The notes beneath the pieces are model-generated. The model saw nothing but the letters and a program-made list of their open reading frames with translations, had not been told where the DNA came from and made no database searches. A stretch of 64,000 bases of DNA, taken from assembly GCF_041053105.1 (NCBI RefSeq), contig NZ_CP163444.1, positions 1,240,001 to 1,304,000 on the forward strand. The letters are read 5' to 3'. This document shows, piece after piece, positions 50,006 through 58,700 of the stretch. The first letter of the stretch is position 1; every line of letters starts with the position of its first letter. The translations under genes and the position numbers were made by a program. This DNA is from Streptomyces sp. R44 (GTDB lineage Bacteria > Actinomycetota > Actinomycetes > Streptomycetales > Streptomycetaceae).

Positions 50006-50626
50006 GTGGCCAGAGTCCGGTTGAGCGTGGAGGAACGGCGCGCGGAGATCCTGCGCGTCGCCGTCGAGCAGATCGAAGCCCGCGGCGTCAGCGGCGTACG
50101 CATCGCGGACGTCGCCTCGGCGCTCGGAGTCAGCAGCTCCCTGGTGCTCTACCACTTCTCCACGAAGGAACTGCTCGTCGCCGAGGCCTTCGCCCACGCC
50201 GCCGAGGGAGACCTCGCCCACCTGCGCCGACTGCTGGACAGACCCCGCACCAGCGCCGCGCTGCGGCTGCGCTCGGCCGTGCGCTGGTACGCGCCGACCG
50301 GGCAGGCGAAGGGCTGGCGGCTCTGGATCGAGGGCTGGGCGGCCGCGCTGCGCGAACCCGCCCTCAGGAAGGTCGCCCACGACCTCGACCAGCAGTGGAA
50401 GGCCGCGATCGCCGACGTCGTCGCGCAGGGCGTGGCGGCCGGCGAGTTCGTCTGCGACCGCCCGGAGGACGTGGCCTGGCGTCTGACCGCGCTGCTCGAC
50501 GGACTCGCCGTGCAGATGACCTCGTACAAGGGACCGCTCGGCCGCGCCACGATGCTGGAGTGGGTGGACGACGCGCTCGTGGCCGAACTGGGCATCGACC
50601 GCGAGACGTTGACGTCCGGTCGTTAG
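50006..50626 (+). CDS. TetR/AcrR family transcriptional regulator
   Basis: A 206-residue TetR protein. HTH: RRAEILRVAVEQIEARGVSGVRIADVASALGVSSSLVLYHFSTKELLVAEAF, with the LVLYHF hallmark. The rest is a helical ligand domain (WRLWIEGWAAALREP). The GTG at 50006 has AGGG close upstream. It is divergent from the permease. Its most likely targets are the permease, itself and the five-gene operon, which carry related palindromes. Confidence 0.92.
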   Translation: MARVRLSVEERRAEILRVAVEQIEARGVSGVRIADVASALGVSSSLVLYHFSTKELLVAEAFAHAAEGDLAHLRRLLDRPRTSAALRLRSAVRWYAPTGQAKGWRLWIEGWAAALREPALRKVAHDLDQQWKAAIADVVAQGVAAGEFVCDRPEDVAWRLTALLDGLAVQMTSYKGPLGRATMLEWVDDALVAELGIDRETLTSGR

Positions 50627-50662
50627 GGCCGGACCGGATCCGGTCTCGTCTGCCGCAACCAT

Positions 50663-50676
50663 TGACGCGCCCGTCA
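50663..50676. promoter_or_regulatory. TGACG-N4-CGTCA dyad before the amine oxidase
   Basis: TGACG-CGCC-CGTCA is a 14-bp dyad followed by GT, giving TTGACGCGCCCGTCAGTG, 24 bp ahead of the amine oxidase start. The spacing differs from the 18-bp TetR sites, so a different regulator may act here, perhaps the XRE-TetR fusion. Confidence 0.5.
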
Positions 50677-50699
50677 GTGTTGCCGCATCCTCTCGGGCC

Positions 50700-52262
50700 A
50701 TGGAGAGACAGAGCGGAACGCATCTGATCGCATCCGATGTCGTCGTCGTGGGCGGAGGGTACGCCGGACTGGCCGCGGCACTCCGACTTCACGACAACGC
50801 CGTCGACTTCACCCTGGTCGAAGCCGCCGACCGGGTCGGCGGGCGGGTCCTGACCGAGATCCGGCCGGGCGGCGGACCCCTCGACCACGGCGGCCAATGG
50901 GTCGGTCCCACCCAGACCCGCCTCGTCGAACTCGCCGCGCGCTTCGGCTGCCCCACCTTCCCGACCTGGGAGAAGGGCAGCCACATCGAGGTCTGGCACG
51001 ACGGCGCGAGGGTCCCCTACAGCGGTGCTGCGCCCGCCGACGGGCCCGGCATCACCGAGTACGTCCGGATCACCGAACTCCTCGACGCGTTCGCCCGCAC
51101 GGTCGACACCGTCCGGCCGTGGCGCACGGCCCGCTTCGAGGAGTGGGACGCGCTGACGGCCCGGTCCTTCTTCCGCTCCGAGACCGACGACGTGGACGCC
51201 CTGCGCCGCCTGGCCCTCGCCGTCCAAGGACTGTGGTGCGCGGAGCCGGACGAGATCTCGCTCTTCCATGTGCTCTTCTACATCGCCGCGGCCGGCGGCT
51301 TCGAGCAGCTGATGGAGACCCGCGGCTGCGCCCAGGACAGCCGGTTCCGCACGGGCGCCGCCGGCCCGGCCCGCGCGGTCGCGGCCCTGCTCGGGGACCG
51401 CGTCCGCCTCGGCGAGCGGGTGCTCTCGATCGCGTACGCCGCCGACGGCGTCCGCGTCCGCACGCCGACCGCCTTGCTCCGGGCGCGCCGGGCGATCGTG
51501 GCCCTGCCCCCGCACGCCGTACGGGCCGTGGGCTTCGCGCCACCCCTGCCCGCCGCCCGGGACGGCTGGCTGTCGCACAGCCCGATGGGACGCGTCGCCA
51601 AGATCCACGCGGTCTACGACGCCCCGTTCTGGCGCGAGGAGGGACTGTCCGGGGTGGCGACCCTGTACGACGACGGGCCGATCGGCGTCGTGTTCGACAA
51701 CTCCCCGGAGGACGGCTCGCGCGGGGTTCTCGTCGGATTCGTGTACGGCGACCGCGTGGACCGCTTCGCCGCGCTGGACGAGACCGGCCGCAGGGCCGCC
51801 GTTCTGGACGGCCTCGTCTCCGTGGTCGGCCCCCTGGCCGGTCGGCCGCGCGACTACACGGAGAAGATCTGGCCCCAGGACCCCTTCGCCCGGGGCGGAT
51901 ACGAGGCCTATACGACCCCCGGCGGTTGGAGCCGCCACGGCGAACGCGGCTGGCGGGAGCCGACCGGGCCCCTGCACTGGGCGGGGACGGAGACCGCTTC
52001 GGAGTGGAACGGCTACATCGACGGCGCGGTGTCGTCGGGATACCGGGCCGCCGACGAAGTCCTCGCCGTCCTGGCCGGGACGGAGGGGTCGGACGGGTCG
52101 GACGGGTCGGACGGGTCGGACGGGTCGGACGAGGCGAGCGCTTTGGGCGGGTCGGACGAGGCCGTCGAGGCGAGCGGGGTGGGCGGGTTGGACGAGGCCG
52201 ACGGGGCGAGCGGGTCGGACGAGGTCGACGGGGCGAGCGGGTTGGACGGGGCGGCGCGATGA
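50700..52262 (+). CDS. Flavin monoamine oxidase family protein
   Basis: A 520-residue FAD amine oxidase. The dinucleotide motif is VVVGGGYAGLAAALRLHDNAVDF, with GGRVLTEIRPGGGPLDHGGQWVGPTQ, and the C-terminal LHWAGTETASEWNGYIDGAVSSGYRAADEVL, the family fingerprint. It oxidises a primary or secondary amine to an imine or aldehyde with H2O2. The last ~60 residues (from about 463) are Gly/Ser/Asp-rich repeats and are not part of the fold. The ATG at 50700 starts near the FAD motif, though the ribosome site is weak. The next gene overlaps its stop by 4 bases. Confidence 0.93.
   Translation: MERQSGTHLIASDVVVVGGGYAGLAAALRLHDNAVDFTLVEAADRVGGRVLTEIRPGGGPLDHGGQWVGPTQTRLVELAARFGCPTFPTWEKGSHIEVWHDGARVPYSGAAPADGPGITEYVRITELLDAFARTVDTVRPWRTARFEEWDALTARSFFRSETDDVDALRRLALAVQGLWCAEPDEISLFHVLFYIAAAGGFEQLMETRGCAQDSRFRTGAAGPARAVAALLGDRVRLGERVLSIAYAADGVRVRTPTALLRARRAIVALPPHAVRAVGFAPPLPAARDGWLSHSPMGRVAKIHAVYDAPFWREEGLSGVATLYDDGPIGVVFDNSPEDGSRGVLVGFVYGDRVDRFAALDETGRRAAVLDGLVSVVGPLAGRPRDYTEKIWPQDPFARGGYEAYTTPGGWSRHGERGWREPTGPLHWAGTETASEWNGYIDGAVSSGYRAADEVLAVLAGTEGSDGSDGSDGSDGSDEASALGGSDEAVEASGVGGLDEADGASGSDEVDGASGLDGAAR
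52086..52130 (+). repeat. 9-bp tandem repeat x5 (GGGTCGGAC)
   Basis: Five identical GGGTCGGAC copies encode GSD repeats at the end of the amine oxidase; further 27-30-bp imperfect repeats run on to about 52255. Confidence 0.9.
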
Positions 52263-53137
52263 CAGTGATCCGGCAGGCGCAGGACGACGACGCCCGGGCC
52301 GTGGCGGACCGGGCGCGTTTGGTGGTGCGCTCGGCGGCGATCAGCCAGCGTGAGTTCGCCGCCCGCATCGGCATGGAGCCCACCGCGCTGTCCAAGGCCC
52401 TCAACGGCAGCCGCCGCCTCGCGGACCGCGAGCTCGCCGCCATCGCGCGGACCGGGAAGGTGTCCCTGCGGTACCTGCGGACCGGGGAGGGCCGGCCGCC
52501 CGCCGCCGCGGACGACCCGGCGGTGCCCGAGGCGCGGCGCCGTGCCGACGCCGTCGACGCGGAGGTCCGCCGGGCCCAGATCCTGGAGGAGACCGCGCGG
52601 CTCATCGCCCGCCGCGGCTTCCACCAGGTGCGGGTCGCGGACATCGCCCGCGCCTGCGGAACCAGCACCGGCACGATCCACTACCACTTCCCCACGAAGG
52701 GCGACGCGCTGCGCGCTGCCCTGCACCACTACGCCGAACGGCTCCACCAGCGCCTCGAAGCCGAGTTCCGGGACGCGGACGGGCCGGTCGAGAAGCTGCG
52801 GCGGCTGATCGACGTCCAGCTGATCAGCGGCGAGGACGACAACGACGAATGGTCGGTGTGGGTGCAGTCGTGGAACGAGGCGATCCTCGACCCCGCCCTG
52901 CGGGAGGGCCAGCGCGAGATCTACGCCCGCTGGCGGCGGACCGTGCTCGACCTGGTGCACGCCTGCCAGTACGAGGGGATGGCCACGGACGCCGACGCGG
53001 AGGCGCTGACCAGCCGGTTCACCGCTCTCGCGGACGGCCTGGCCATCCAGGTCCTCGCGGGGAACGGGGAGATGACCCCGGCGCGGATGCGGGACCTGCT
53101 CCTCGACGCGTTCGAACCGCACCTCACGCTCCGCTGA
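52259..53137 (+). CDS. XRE-type HTH fused to a TetR regulator
   Basis: A 292-residue protein with two DNA-binding domains. Residues about 18-75 form an XRE/Cro-like HTH (AAISQREFAARIGMEPTALSKALNGSRRLADRELAAIA); residues about 100-150 are a TetR HTH (ILEETARLIARRGFHQVRVADIARACGTSTGTIHYHFPTKGDALRAAL), followed by a ligand domain. I know of no common family with this order. The start overlaps the amine oxidase stop by 4 bases, so it likely controls that gene and perhaps the following oxidoreductase. Confidence 0.9.
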   Translation: MTVIRQAQDDDARAVADRARLVVRSAAISQREFAARIGMEPTALSKALNGSRRLADRELAAIARTGKVSLRYLRTGEGRPPAAADDPAVPEARRRADAVDAEVRRAQILEETARLIARRGFHQVRVADIARACGTSTGTIHYHFPTKGDALRAALHHYAERLHQRLEAEFRDADGPVEKLRRLIDVQLISGEDDNDEWSVWVQSWNEAILDPALREGQREIYARWRRTVLDLVHACQYEGMATDADAEALTSRFTALADGLAIQVLAGNGEMTPARMRDLLLDAFEPHLTLR

Positions 53138-53196
53138 CGGGGCGCGGCGGCCCTCCCCCGGCACGCCGCCCGTCCGGGCCCGAGAAAGGACGTCCC

Positions 53197-55173
53197 ATGA
53201 CGACGCGTTTCCCGCACCTGTTCAGCCCCCTGAGGATAGGCGGCGTCACCGTTCCCAACCGGATCCTGTCCTCCGGCCACGACACGGTCCTGGCCGAGGA
53301 CGGCGCGGTGACCGAGGACCTGATCGCCTATCACGAGGCCCGCGCCGCGGGTGGCGTCGGCCTGATCGTGCTCCAGGTCTCCGGCGTGCACGAGTCCGCC
53401 CGCTACACCACGCACGTGCTGATGGCCACGGCCGACGCGTGCGTGCCCGGCTACGCCCGGCTCGCGGAGGCGGTGCACCGGCACGGTACGAAGGTCTTCG
53501 GCCAGCTGTTCCACCCCGGCCGGGAGATCCTGGAGTCCCCGGACGGCACGGCGCCGGTGGCGTGGGCGCCGTCGGCGACGCCGAGCGAGCGCTTCCACGT
53601 GATGCCGCGCGCCATGACCGAGGCGGAGATCCACGAGGTCGTCGACGGCTACGGACAGGCGGCGCGCCGACTGCGCGAGGCCGGGCTCGACGGCGTGGAG
53701 GTCGTGGCCAGCCACGGCTATCTGCCGGCGCAGTTCCTCAGCCCCCACGTCAACGTCCGGACCGACGGCTGGGGCGGCGACCGCGAGGGGCGGCTGCGGT
53801 TCCTGCGCGAGGCGCTGCGCAGCGCCCGGGCGGAGGCCCGGCCGGACTTCGCCGTCGGCCTGCGCATCTCGGGCGACGAACTCAGCCACGACGGCCTGGA
53901 CACCGAGCTGGTCCTGGACACCGTCGCCCGGCTCGACGCCGAAGGACTCCTCGACTACGTCTCGGTGTGCGCGGGCAGCTCGTCCAGCCTGTCCGGGGCC
54001 GAGCACATCGCTCCGCCCATGTTCCGGCCCGCCGGTTACACCGCCCCGCTGGCCGCGAAGGTACGCGCGGTGGTCGGGGTGCCGGTGATGGTGGCCGGCC
54101 GGATCAACCAGCCGCAGGAGGCCGAGCAGATCCTCGCGGACGGGCAGGCCGACGCCTGCGCGATGACCAGGGCGCTGATCTGCGATCCGGACCTGCCGGC
54201 GAAGACCGCCGACGGCCGTACCGAGGAGATCCGTGCGTGCATCGGCTGCAACCAGGCGTGCATCGGCCACTTCCAGCTCGGCCACCCCATCTCCTGCATC
54301 CAGCACCCGGAGACGGGGCGGGAGCGTCGCTTCGGGGTCCTGCCGCTCGTGACACGGCGCAAGAAGGTGCTGGTGGTCGGCGGCGGGCCGGCCGGCCTGA
54401 AGGCCGCGGCCGTGGCGGCCGCACGCGGCCACGACGTGGAACTGCACGAGGCGGGCCGGCGTGTGGGCGGCCAGGTGCTGCTTGCCGAACGGCTCCCGGG
54501 GCGGGCCGAGTTCGGAGGGGTGATCACCAATCTGGCGGGCGAGGCGCAGCGCGCCGGAGTCCGCGTGGTGACGGGTTCGCGGATCGACGCCCCGGAGCTC
54601 GCCGCCGCGGCCCCGGACGCCGTGATCCTCGCGACCGGGGCCCGGCCCCGCCGACCGCGCCTGGAGCTGATGGACGACCCGGTCGTGCTCGACGCCTGGT
54701 CGGTGATCCGCGGCGACGCCGAGATCCCGCGCGGTCGCCGGGGGCGGATCGTGGTGGCGGACTGGCGCGGCGACTGGATCGGCCTCGGCGTCGCCCTCCT
54801 CCTGGCCGGCCAGGGCCGGAAGGTGACGCTCTGCGTGACCGGCTTCGCGGCCGGCGAGCACCTGCAGCAGTACGTGCGCGCCTCCGTGCTGGCCCAGGCG
54901 GTGCGCGCCCGGATCGAGATCGTTCCGAACGTCCGGCTCCACGGCGCGGACGACGACACCGTCTACCTCCAGCACACCCTGACCGAGGACCCGGTGGTGC
55001 TGGAGGGCACGGCCGGAGTCGTCCTGGCCCAGGGCCACCTCCCGGTCACCGACCTCGACCCGCTCGCCCTGGGCCTCGCGCCCGACCGCGTCTTCGCGGT
55101 GGGCGACCGCGTCAGCCCGCGCACCGTGGAGGAGGCGGTACTGGAGGGCCTGACGGTGGCGTCCAGGCTGTAG
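53197..55173 (+). CDS. Fe-S NADH:flavin oxidoreductase (FadH/TMADH-like)
   Basis: A 658-residue multi-domain flavoprotein. N-terminal OYE-like FMN barrel (FSPLRIGGVTVPNRILSSGH; SHGYLPAQFLSPHVNVRTDGWGGD), then the 4Fe-4S Cys in CIGCNQACIGHFQLGHPISC, then an FAD/NAD domain with KVLVVGGGPAGLKAAAVAAARGHDVEL. This is the layout of 2,4-dienoyl-CoA reductase, trimethylamine dehydrogenase and N-methylproline demethylase. Beside an amine oxidase, N-demethylation of an amine is attractive, but dienoyl-CoA reduction is possible. The ATG at 53197 has GAAAGGA 6 bases upstream. Confidence 0.9.
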   Translation: MTTRFPHLFSPLRIGGVTVPNRILSSGHDTVLAEDGAVTEDLIAYHEARAAGGVGLIVLQVSGVHESARYTTHVLMATADACVPGYARLAEAVHRHGTKVFGQLFHPGREILESPDGTAPVAWAPSATPSERFHVMPRAMTEAEIHEVVDGYGQAARRLREAGLDGVEVVASHGYLPAQFLSPHVNVRTDGWGGDREGRLRFLREALRSARAEARPDFAVGLRISGDELSHDGLDTELVLDTVARLDAEGLLDYVSVCAGSSSSLSGAEHIAPPMFRPAGYTAPLAAKVRAVVGVPVMVAGRINQPQEAEQILADGQADACAMTRALICDPDLPAKTADGRTEEIRACIGCNQACIGHFQLGHPISCIQHPETGRERRFGVLPLVTRRKKVLVVGGGPAGLKAAAVAAARGHDVELHEAGRRVGGQVLLAERLPGRAEFGGVITNLAGEAQRAGVRVVTGSRIDAPELAAAAPDAVILATGARPRRPRLELMDDPVVLDAWSVIRGDAEIPRGRRGRIVVADWRGDWIGLGVALLLAGQGRKVTLCVTGFAAGEHLQQYVRASVLAQAVRARIEIVPNVRLHGADDDTVYLQHTLTEDPVVLEGTAGVVLAQGHLPVTDLDPLALGLAPDRVFAVGDRVSPRTVEEAVLEGLTVASRL

Positions 55174-55208
55174 ACGTGGCGCCCCGGGCGGGACTTTCCC
55201 GACAGGCC

Positions 55209-57338
55209 CTAAGCACCGTCCCCGCCCAGCTCGGCCCAGACGGTCTTGCCCTCGTCGGTGTACCGCACGCCCCAGTTGTCCGCGAGGGAGGCGCAGATGA
55301 GGAGGCCGCGGCCGCCCTCGTCGACGGCTTTGGCGTGGCGGAGGTGGGGGGCGGCCTGTCCCGCGTCGGTCACCTCGCAGGTGAGGGACGGGCCGTCGGC
55401 GATGAGGCGGAGGGTGACGGGGGCGGCGCCGTAGCGAAGGGCGTTGGTGACGAGTTCGCTGACGACGAGCGTGACCGTGAACGGGTCGGCGGGATGCTTC
55501 CAGCGCCGCAGCCGGTCCTCGACGTGGGCCCGCGCGGTGCCGACGGCGGACAGGTCGTACGGGACGTCCCACTCGGCCAGTTCGCCCGGCGGCAGATGGC
55601 GGGTGCGGGCGAGGAGCAGGACCCGGTCGGGGGCGAGGAGCCGCTCCACGTCGTCGGCCATCGCCTCCGGGTCGCGTTCCGGGTGCGCGAGGGCCGCCAT
55701 GAGGTCCTCCGCCCGTGGCCCTTCGCCGGCGGAGGCCAGACAGAGGGTGCTGCCCTCGGGAAGGAAGAGCGTCGCGCAGGCGAACGGCGGGCCTTCGCCG
55801 CCCAGCAGCGGCCCGTCGTCGAGCGGTCGGCTGTCCGCCGTCCCGTCGGGGTGGACGACGACGAGCAGTGAGGCGCCGGCGCCCGCGATGTCGAGCCGCC
55901 CGTCGACGGGGTCGTGGACGGCGATCGTGCATCCGGCGGTGGGGTGGGGGGCGGCGGGGGCGGCCGGGGCGAGCCGGGGCCCGGTCGCGGCGGCGCCCGC
56001 GTCGAGGAGCGGCGCCGCCTCGGGGACTCCCGCGGGGGCCGGCGGCGCGGCGGTTCGGATCCCCGTCGTCCCGTCGCCCTCCGCGGCGAGGCGGAGCGTG
56101 GTGGCGTGGAGGCGGGCCAGGAGTTCGTGCGGGTCGAGGTCGAGCGTGGTCAGGCTGTGGACGGCGGTCCGCAGCCGGCTCATCGTGGCGACGGCTCCCG
56201 GCCCCGGGGACTCGACCTGCCCCACGACGAGGGCCACGCGCGCGCCCGGCAGCGGGATCACGTCGCACCAGGAGCCGGCGCCGCTGCCGCCCGGCCGGTG
56301 GCGGCGGGCGACGTCGACGGCGCTCTGGGCGGCTTCCTCCCTGGGCTGCGGCCAGCTCTGCAGGGCGGTCATGACGATGTGCTCGCGGGTGAACCGGAGG
56401 GCGTTCTCCAGGCAGTTCGCGGTACGGGACGCGAGTGCGTCGGCGAGGGCGCGGTCCTCGGTGCCGTACGGCTCCGCGTCGTCGAGGCGCTGGAAGGCGA
56501 CCGCTCCGAAGATCTGCCCCCGCACGGTGAGCGGTACGACGAGGCGCGTCGCCGGGCCGGCGCCCGGCGCCGCCGGAGGGAAGGGGCCTTCCGCCGTCGG
56601 CAGCCGGTCCCCGAAGATCCCCGGCAGCAGGACGGCGCCCGCCTCCGGGACCTCCGGTCCGTGCTCCGTCCTGCCGGTGGCGGCGCAGCGCAGCAGCGGG
56701 ACCGTGTCCCGGGACTGGAGGGCCGGGTCCTGGCCACGGAAGACGGCGTCGGTGAGGGCGACGACGACGGATGCGGCGAACTCCGGCACGGTCACGTCGA
56801 CGAGTTCCCGGGCGGTGCGTTCCACGTCGAGGCCGGTGCCGATGCGCTCATGGGCGTCGTGCAGGAGCCGCAGCCGGTCCTGCGCCCGTTCGCGGTCGGT
56901 GACGTCGGTGCTGGTGATGACCACGCCGAGCACCCGGCCCCTGCTGTCCTGGAGACGGTGCGCGGACGCCGAGTAGACGTGCTCGGTGTGCTCGACACCG
57001 GGTGAGTGCCCGGCGACGAGCAGGTCGGCCGCGGAGCGGCCCGTCGCGAGGACCTCGCGCAGGACGGCGTCGTCGATGCGCACACCGGCGTACGCGGCGT
57101 ACGCCTCGACCGCGGGCATGCCGAGGACCCGGTCGGCGGGGATGCCGTGGATCCCCGCGACGACGGCGTTCACCCGGACGATGCGCAGCTCCGTGTCCAG
57201 TACGTGGACCCCGATGTCGGACTGGGTGAAGACGGCGTCGAGGACGGCGTCGCCCCACGCGGTCTCCGCACCCCAGGGTTCGCCGCCCCCGGGCGGGGGT
57301 GGCGGACCCGCCTGATCCTGCTCACGGTATGCGTCCAC
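55209..57338 (-). CDS. PAS-GAF-SpoIIE-HATPase protein, phosphatase core degenerate
   Basis: A 709-residue regulator with PAS (about 30-150), GAF (about 160-320), PP2C-like SpoIIE domain (about 325-560) and C-terminal HATPase (anti-sigma-factor type, VTLVVSELVTNALRYGAAP, EGGRGLLIC). In the PP2C domain the metal-binding motif GDWFD is GSWCD, and GDVMGHG is GQVESPG, so key Asp are lost; the neighbouring gene at 59325 keeps them. It probably works through its kinase-like HATPase, binding or phosphorylating an anti-anti-sigma protein. The GTG at 57338 follows GGGAGC. Confidence 0.85.
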   Translation of the reverse strand: MDAYREQDQAGPPPPPGGGEPWGAETAWGDAVLDAVFTQSDIGVHVLDTELRIVRVNAVVAGIHGIPADRVLGMPAVEAYAAYAGVRIDDAVLREVLATGRSAADLLVAGHSPGVEHTEHVYSASAHRLQDSRGRVLGVVITSTDVTDRERAQDRLRLLHDAHERIGTGLDVERTARELVDVTVPEFAASVVVALTDAVFRGQDPALQSRDTVPLLRCAATGRTEHGPEVPEAGAVLLPGIFGDRLPTAEGPFPPAAPGAGPATRLVVPLTVRGQIFGAVAFQRLDDAEPYGTEDRALADALASRTANCLENALRFTREHIVMTALQSWPQPREEAAQSAVDVARRHRPGGSGAGSWCDVIPLPGARVALVVGQVESPGPGAVATMSRLRTAVHSLTTLDLDPHELLARLHATTLRLAAEGDGTTGIRTAAPPAPAGVPEAAPLLDAGAAATGPRLAPAAPAAPHPTAGCTIAVHDPVDGRLDIAGAGASLLVVVHPDGTADSRPLDDGPLLGGEGPPFACATLFLPEGSTLCLASAGEGPRAEDLMAALAHPERDPEAMADDVERLLAPDRVLLLARTRHLPPGELAEWDVPYDLSAVGTARAHVEDRLRRWKHPADPFTVTLVVSELVTNALRYGAAPVTLRLIADGPSLTCEVTDAGQAAPHLRHAKAVDEGGRGLLICASLADNWGVRYTDEGKTVWAELGGDGA

Positions 57339-57496
57339 TCGTCGTCGCTCCCGCCGGACGTGCACGGCCGCGCCTCAGCCGGTCCTGACGAGCCTCTCCC
57401 AGATCCGGCCGTCCCGCGAACGGAGCAGCGGTGCGCGTGGGCGGGATGGGTAGAGTCGGAAATCGGACGAGCCGGGGCGAAGGAGGCCGACGGAGC

Positions 57497-57976
57497 ATGG
57501 CGGTGGACGAACTCGACACGCGGATCCTGCGGCTGCTGATCGAGCAGCCGAGGACGAGCGTGCGCGAGTACGCGCGGATCCTGGGGGTGGCGCGGGGCAC
57601 CGTGCAGGCGAGGATCGACCGCCTGGAGCGGGACGGGGTGATCACGGCGACCGGGCCGGTCCTCTCCCCCGCCGCCCTCGGGCACCCGGTACTGGCCTTC
57701 GTGCACGTCGAGGTGACCCAGGGGCACCTGGACGAGGTCGGAGACGCGCTCGCGGCCGTGCCGGAGATCGTGGAGGCCTTCTCCATCACCGGCGGCGGCG
57801 ATCTCCTGACCCGGGTGGTGGCCCGGGACGCCGGGCATCTGGAGGACGTCATCCAGCGGCTGATCCAGCTGCCGGGAGTGGTCCGCACCCGGACCGAGAT
57901 CGCGCTGCGCGAGCGGGTGGCGCACCGGCTGCTTCCTCTGGTGGAGGCGGTCGGGCGGCGTTCGGGAACGGCCTGA
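57497..57976 (+). CDS. Lrp/AsnC family transcriptional regulator
   Basis: A 159-residue AsnC/Lrp protein with N-terminal HTH (LDTRILRLLIEQPRTSVREYARILGVARGTVQARIDRLERDGVI) and C-terminal RAM/ACT-like ligand domain (PVLAFVHVEVTQGHLDEV, ITGGGDLLTRVVARD). It should bind amino acids and act as an oligomer. The ATG at 57497 has AGGAGG 10 bases upstream. It is divergent from the SpoIIE-type gene. Targets are unknown; amino-acid catabolic genes to the left are one option. Confidence 0.93.
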   Translation: MAVDELDTRILRLLIEQPRTSVREYARILGVARGTVQARIDRLERDGVITATGPVLSPAALGHPVLAFVHVEVTQGHLDEVGDALAAVPEIVEAFSITGGGDLLTRVVARDAGHLEDVIQRLIQLPGVVRTRTEIALRERVAHRLLPLVEAVGRRSGTA

Positions 57977-58043
57977 GCCACCGCGCCGGTTGGTCGGTTC
58001 CTCCAAGTCGGCTGGCAGATGCCATGAGCCTGACGCCGATCCC

Positions 58044-58073
58044 TTGCAGATGAGATCCACCAGCGCCTAACGT
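58044..58073 (+). promoter_or_regulatory. Promoter giving a leaderless TOBE-gene transcript
   Basis: TTGCAG (58044-58049) and TAACGT (58068-58073) have an 18-base spacer. The -10 ends 7 bases before the ATG at 58081, so transcription should begin at or beside the start codon, and there is no ribosome site. Confidence 0.6.
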
Positions 58074-58080
58074 GATCGGT

Positions 58081-58476
58081 ATGCAGTCCTACACGATCGG
58101 TCAGGCGGCACGCCTGCTCGGCGTCAGCCCCGACACGGCACGCCGCTGGGCCGACGCGGGCCGGGTCACGACCCACCGCGACGAGAACGGCCGGCGCCTC
58201 ATCGACGGCCGCGATCTGGCCGCGTTCTCCATCGAGGTCGGACAGGGCGCCCACGGGGACGAGGAGGAGCCCTACACCTCGGCCCGCAACGCCTTTCCCG
58301 GGATCGTGACCGCCGTCAAGCTCGGCGACGTCGCCGCCCAGGTCGAGATCCAGGCCGGTCCGCACCGGCTCGTCTCGCTGCTCACCCGCGAGGCGGTGGA
58401 GGAGCTGGGCCTTGAGGTCGGCATGCAGGCCACCGCCCGGGTGAAGTCGACCAGCGTGCACATCGACCGGACCTGA
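58081..58476 (+). CDS. MerR-type HTH/TOBE molybdopterin-binding protein
   Basis: A 131-residue protein with an N-terminal excisionase/MerR-like HTH (YTIGQAARLLGVSPDTARRWADAGRV, GRRLIDGRDLAAFS) and a C-terminal TOBE domain (SARNAFPGIVTAVKLGDVAAQVEIQ, SLLTREAVEELGLEVGMQATARVKSTSVHI). TOBE domains of this type bind molybdate or tungstate. It is likely a small molybdate-responsive regulator or storage protein; no mod transporter genes are beside it. A leaderless transcript is predicted. Confidence 0.9.
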   Translation: MQSYTIGQAARLLGVSPDTARRWADAGRVTTHRDENGRRLIDGRDLAAFSIEVGQGAHGDEEEPYTSARNAFPGIVTAVKLGDVAAQVEIQAGPHRLVSLLTREAVEELGLEVGMQATARVKSTSVHIDRT

Positions 58477-58494
58477 AACCTCCGGGACGCGGAC

Positions 58495-58511
58495 CTCCGG
58501 AAGCCCCGGAG
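58495..58511 (+). terminator. Stem-loop after the TOBE gene
   Basis: CTCCGG-AAGCC-CCGGAG, 6-bp stem with 5-base loop, about 20 bases after the stop. Confidence 0.45.
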
Positions 58512-58700
58512 TCCGTGGGCCCGGAGCGGGCGGTGGGGTCTGCCCGAATCCGGGGGGACGGGCAGCCCCCATACCGTCGCACCGACAACCTCCGTGGCGG
58601 ATCGTCAACACCACCGTCCCGGAGCGATATTCGCGTGCGTCCCGGAAACGCCTGTGGCAGGGTTCGACCGCCCTGCCCCCCGTGTGATCCGGAGCGTCCC

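Noticed and set aside
41265..55173. Secondary-metabolite gene cluster
   Set aside because: No polyketide, peptide or terpene synthase is present; the genes are catabolic enzymes and regulators.
52921..56268. 1,100-codon minus frame opposite the Fe-S oxidoreductase
   Set aside because: Arg/Pro-rich shadow with no ribosome site or motif; the plus strand has FMN, Fe-S and FAD motifs.
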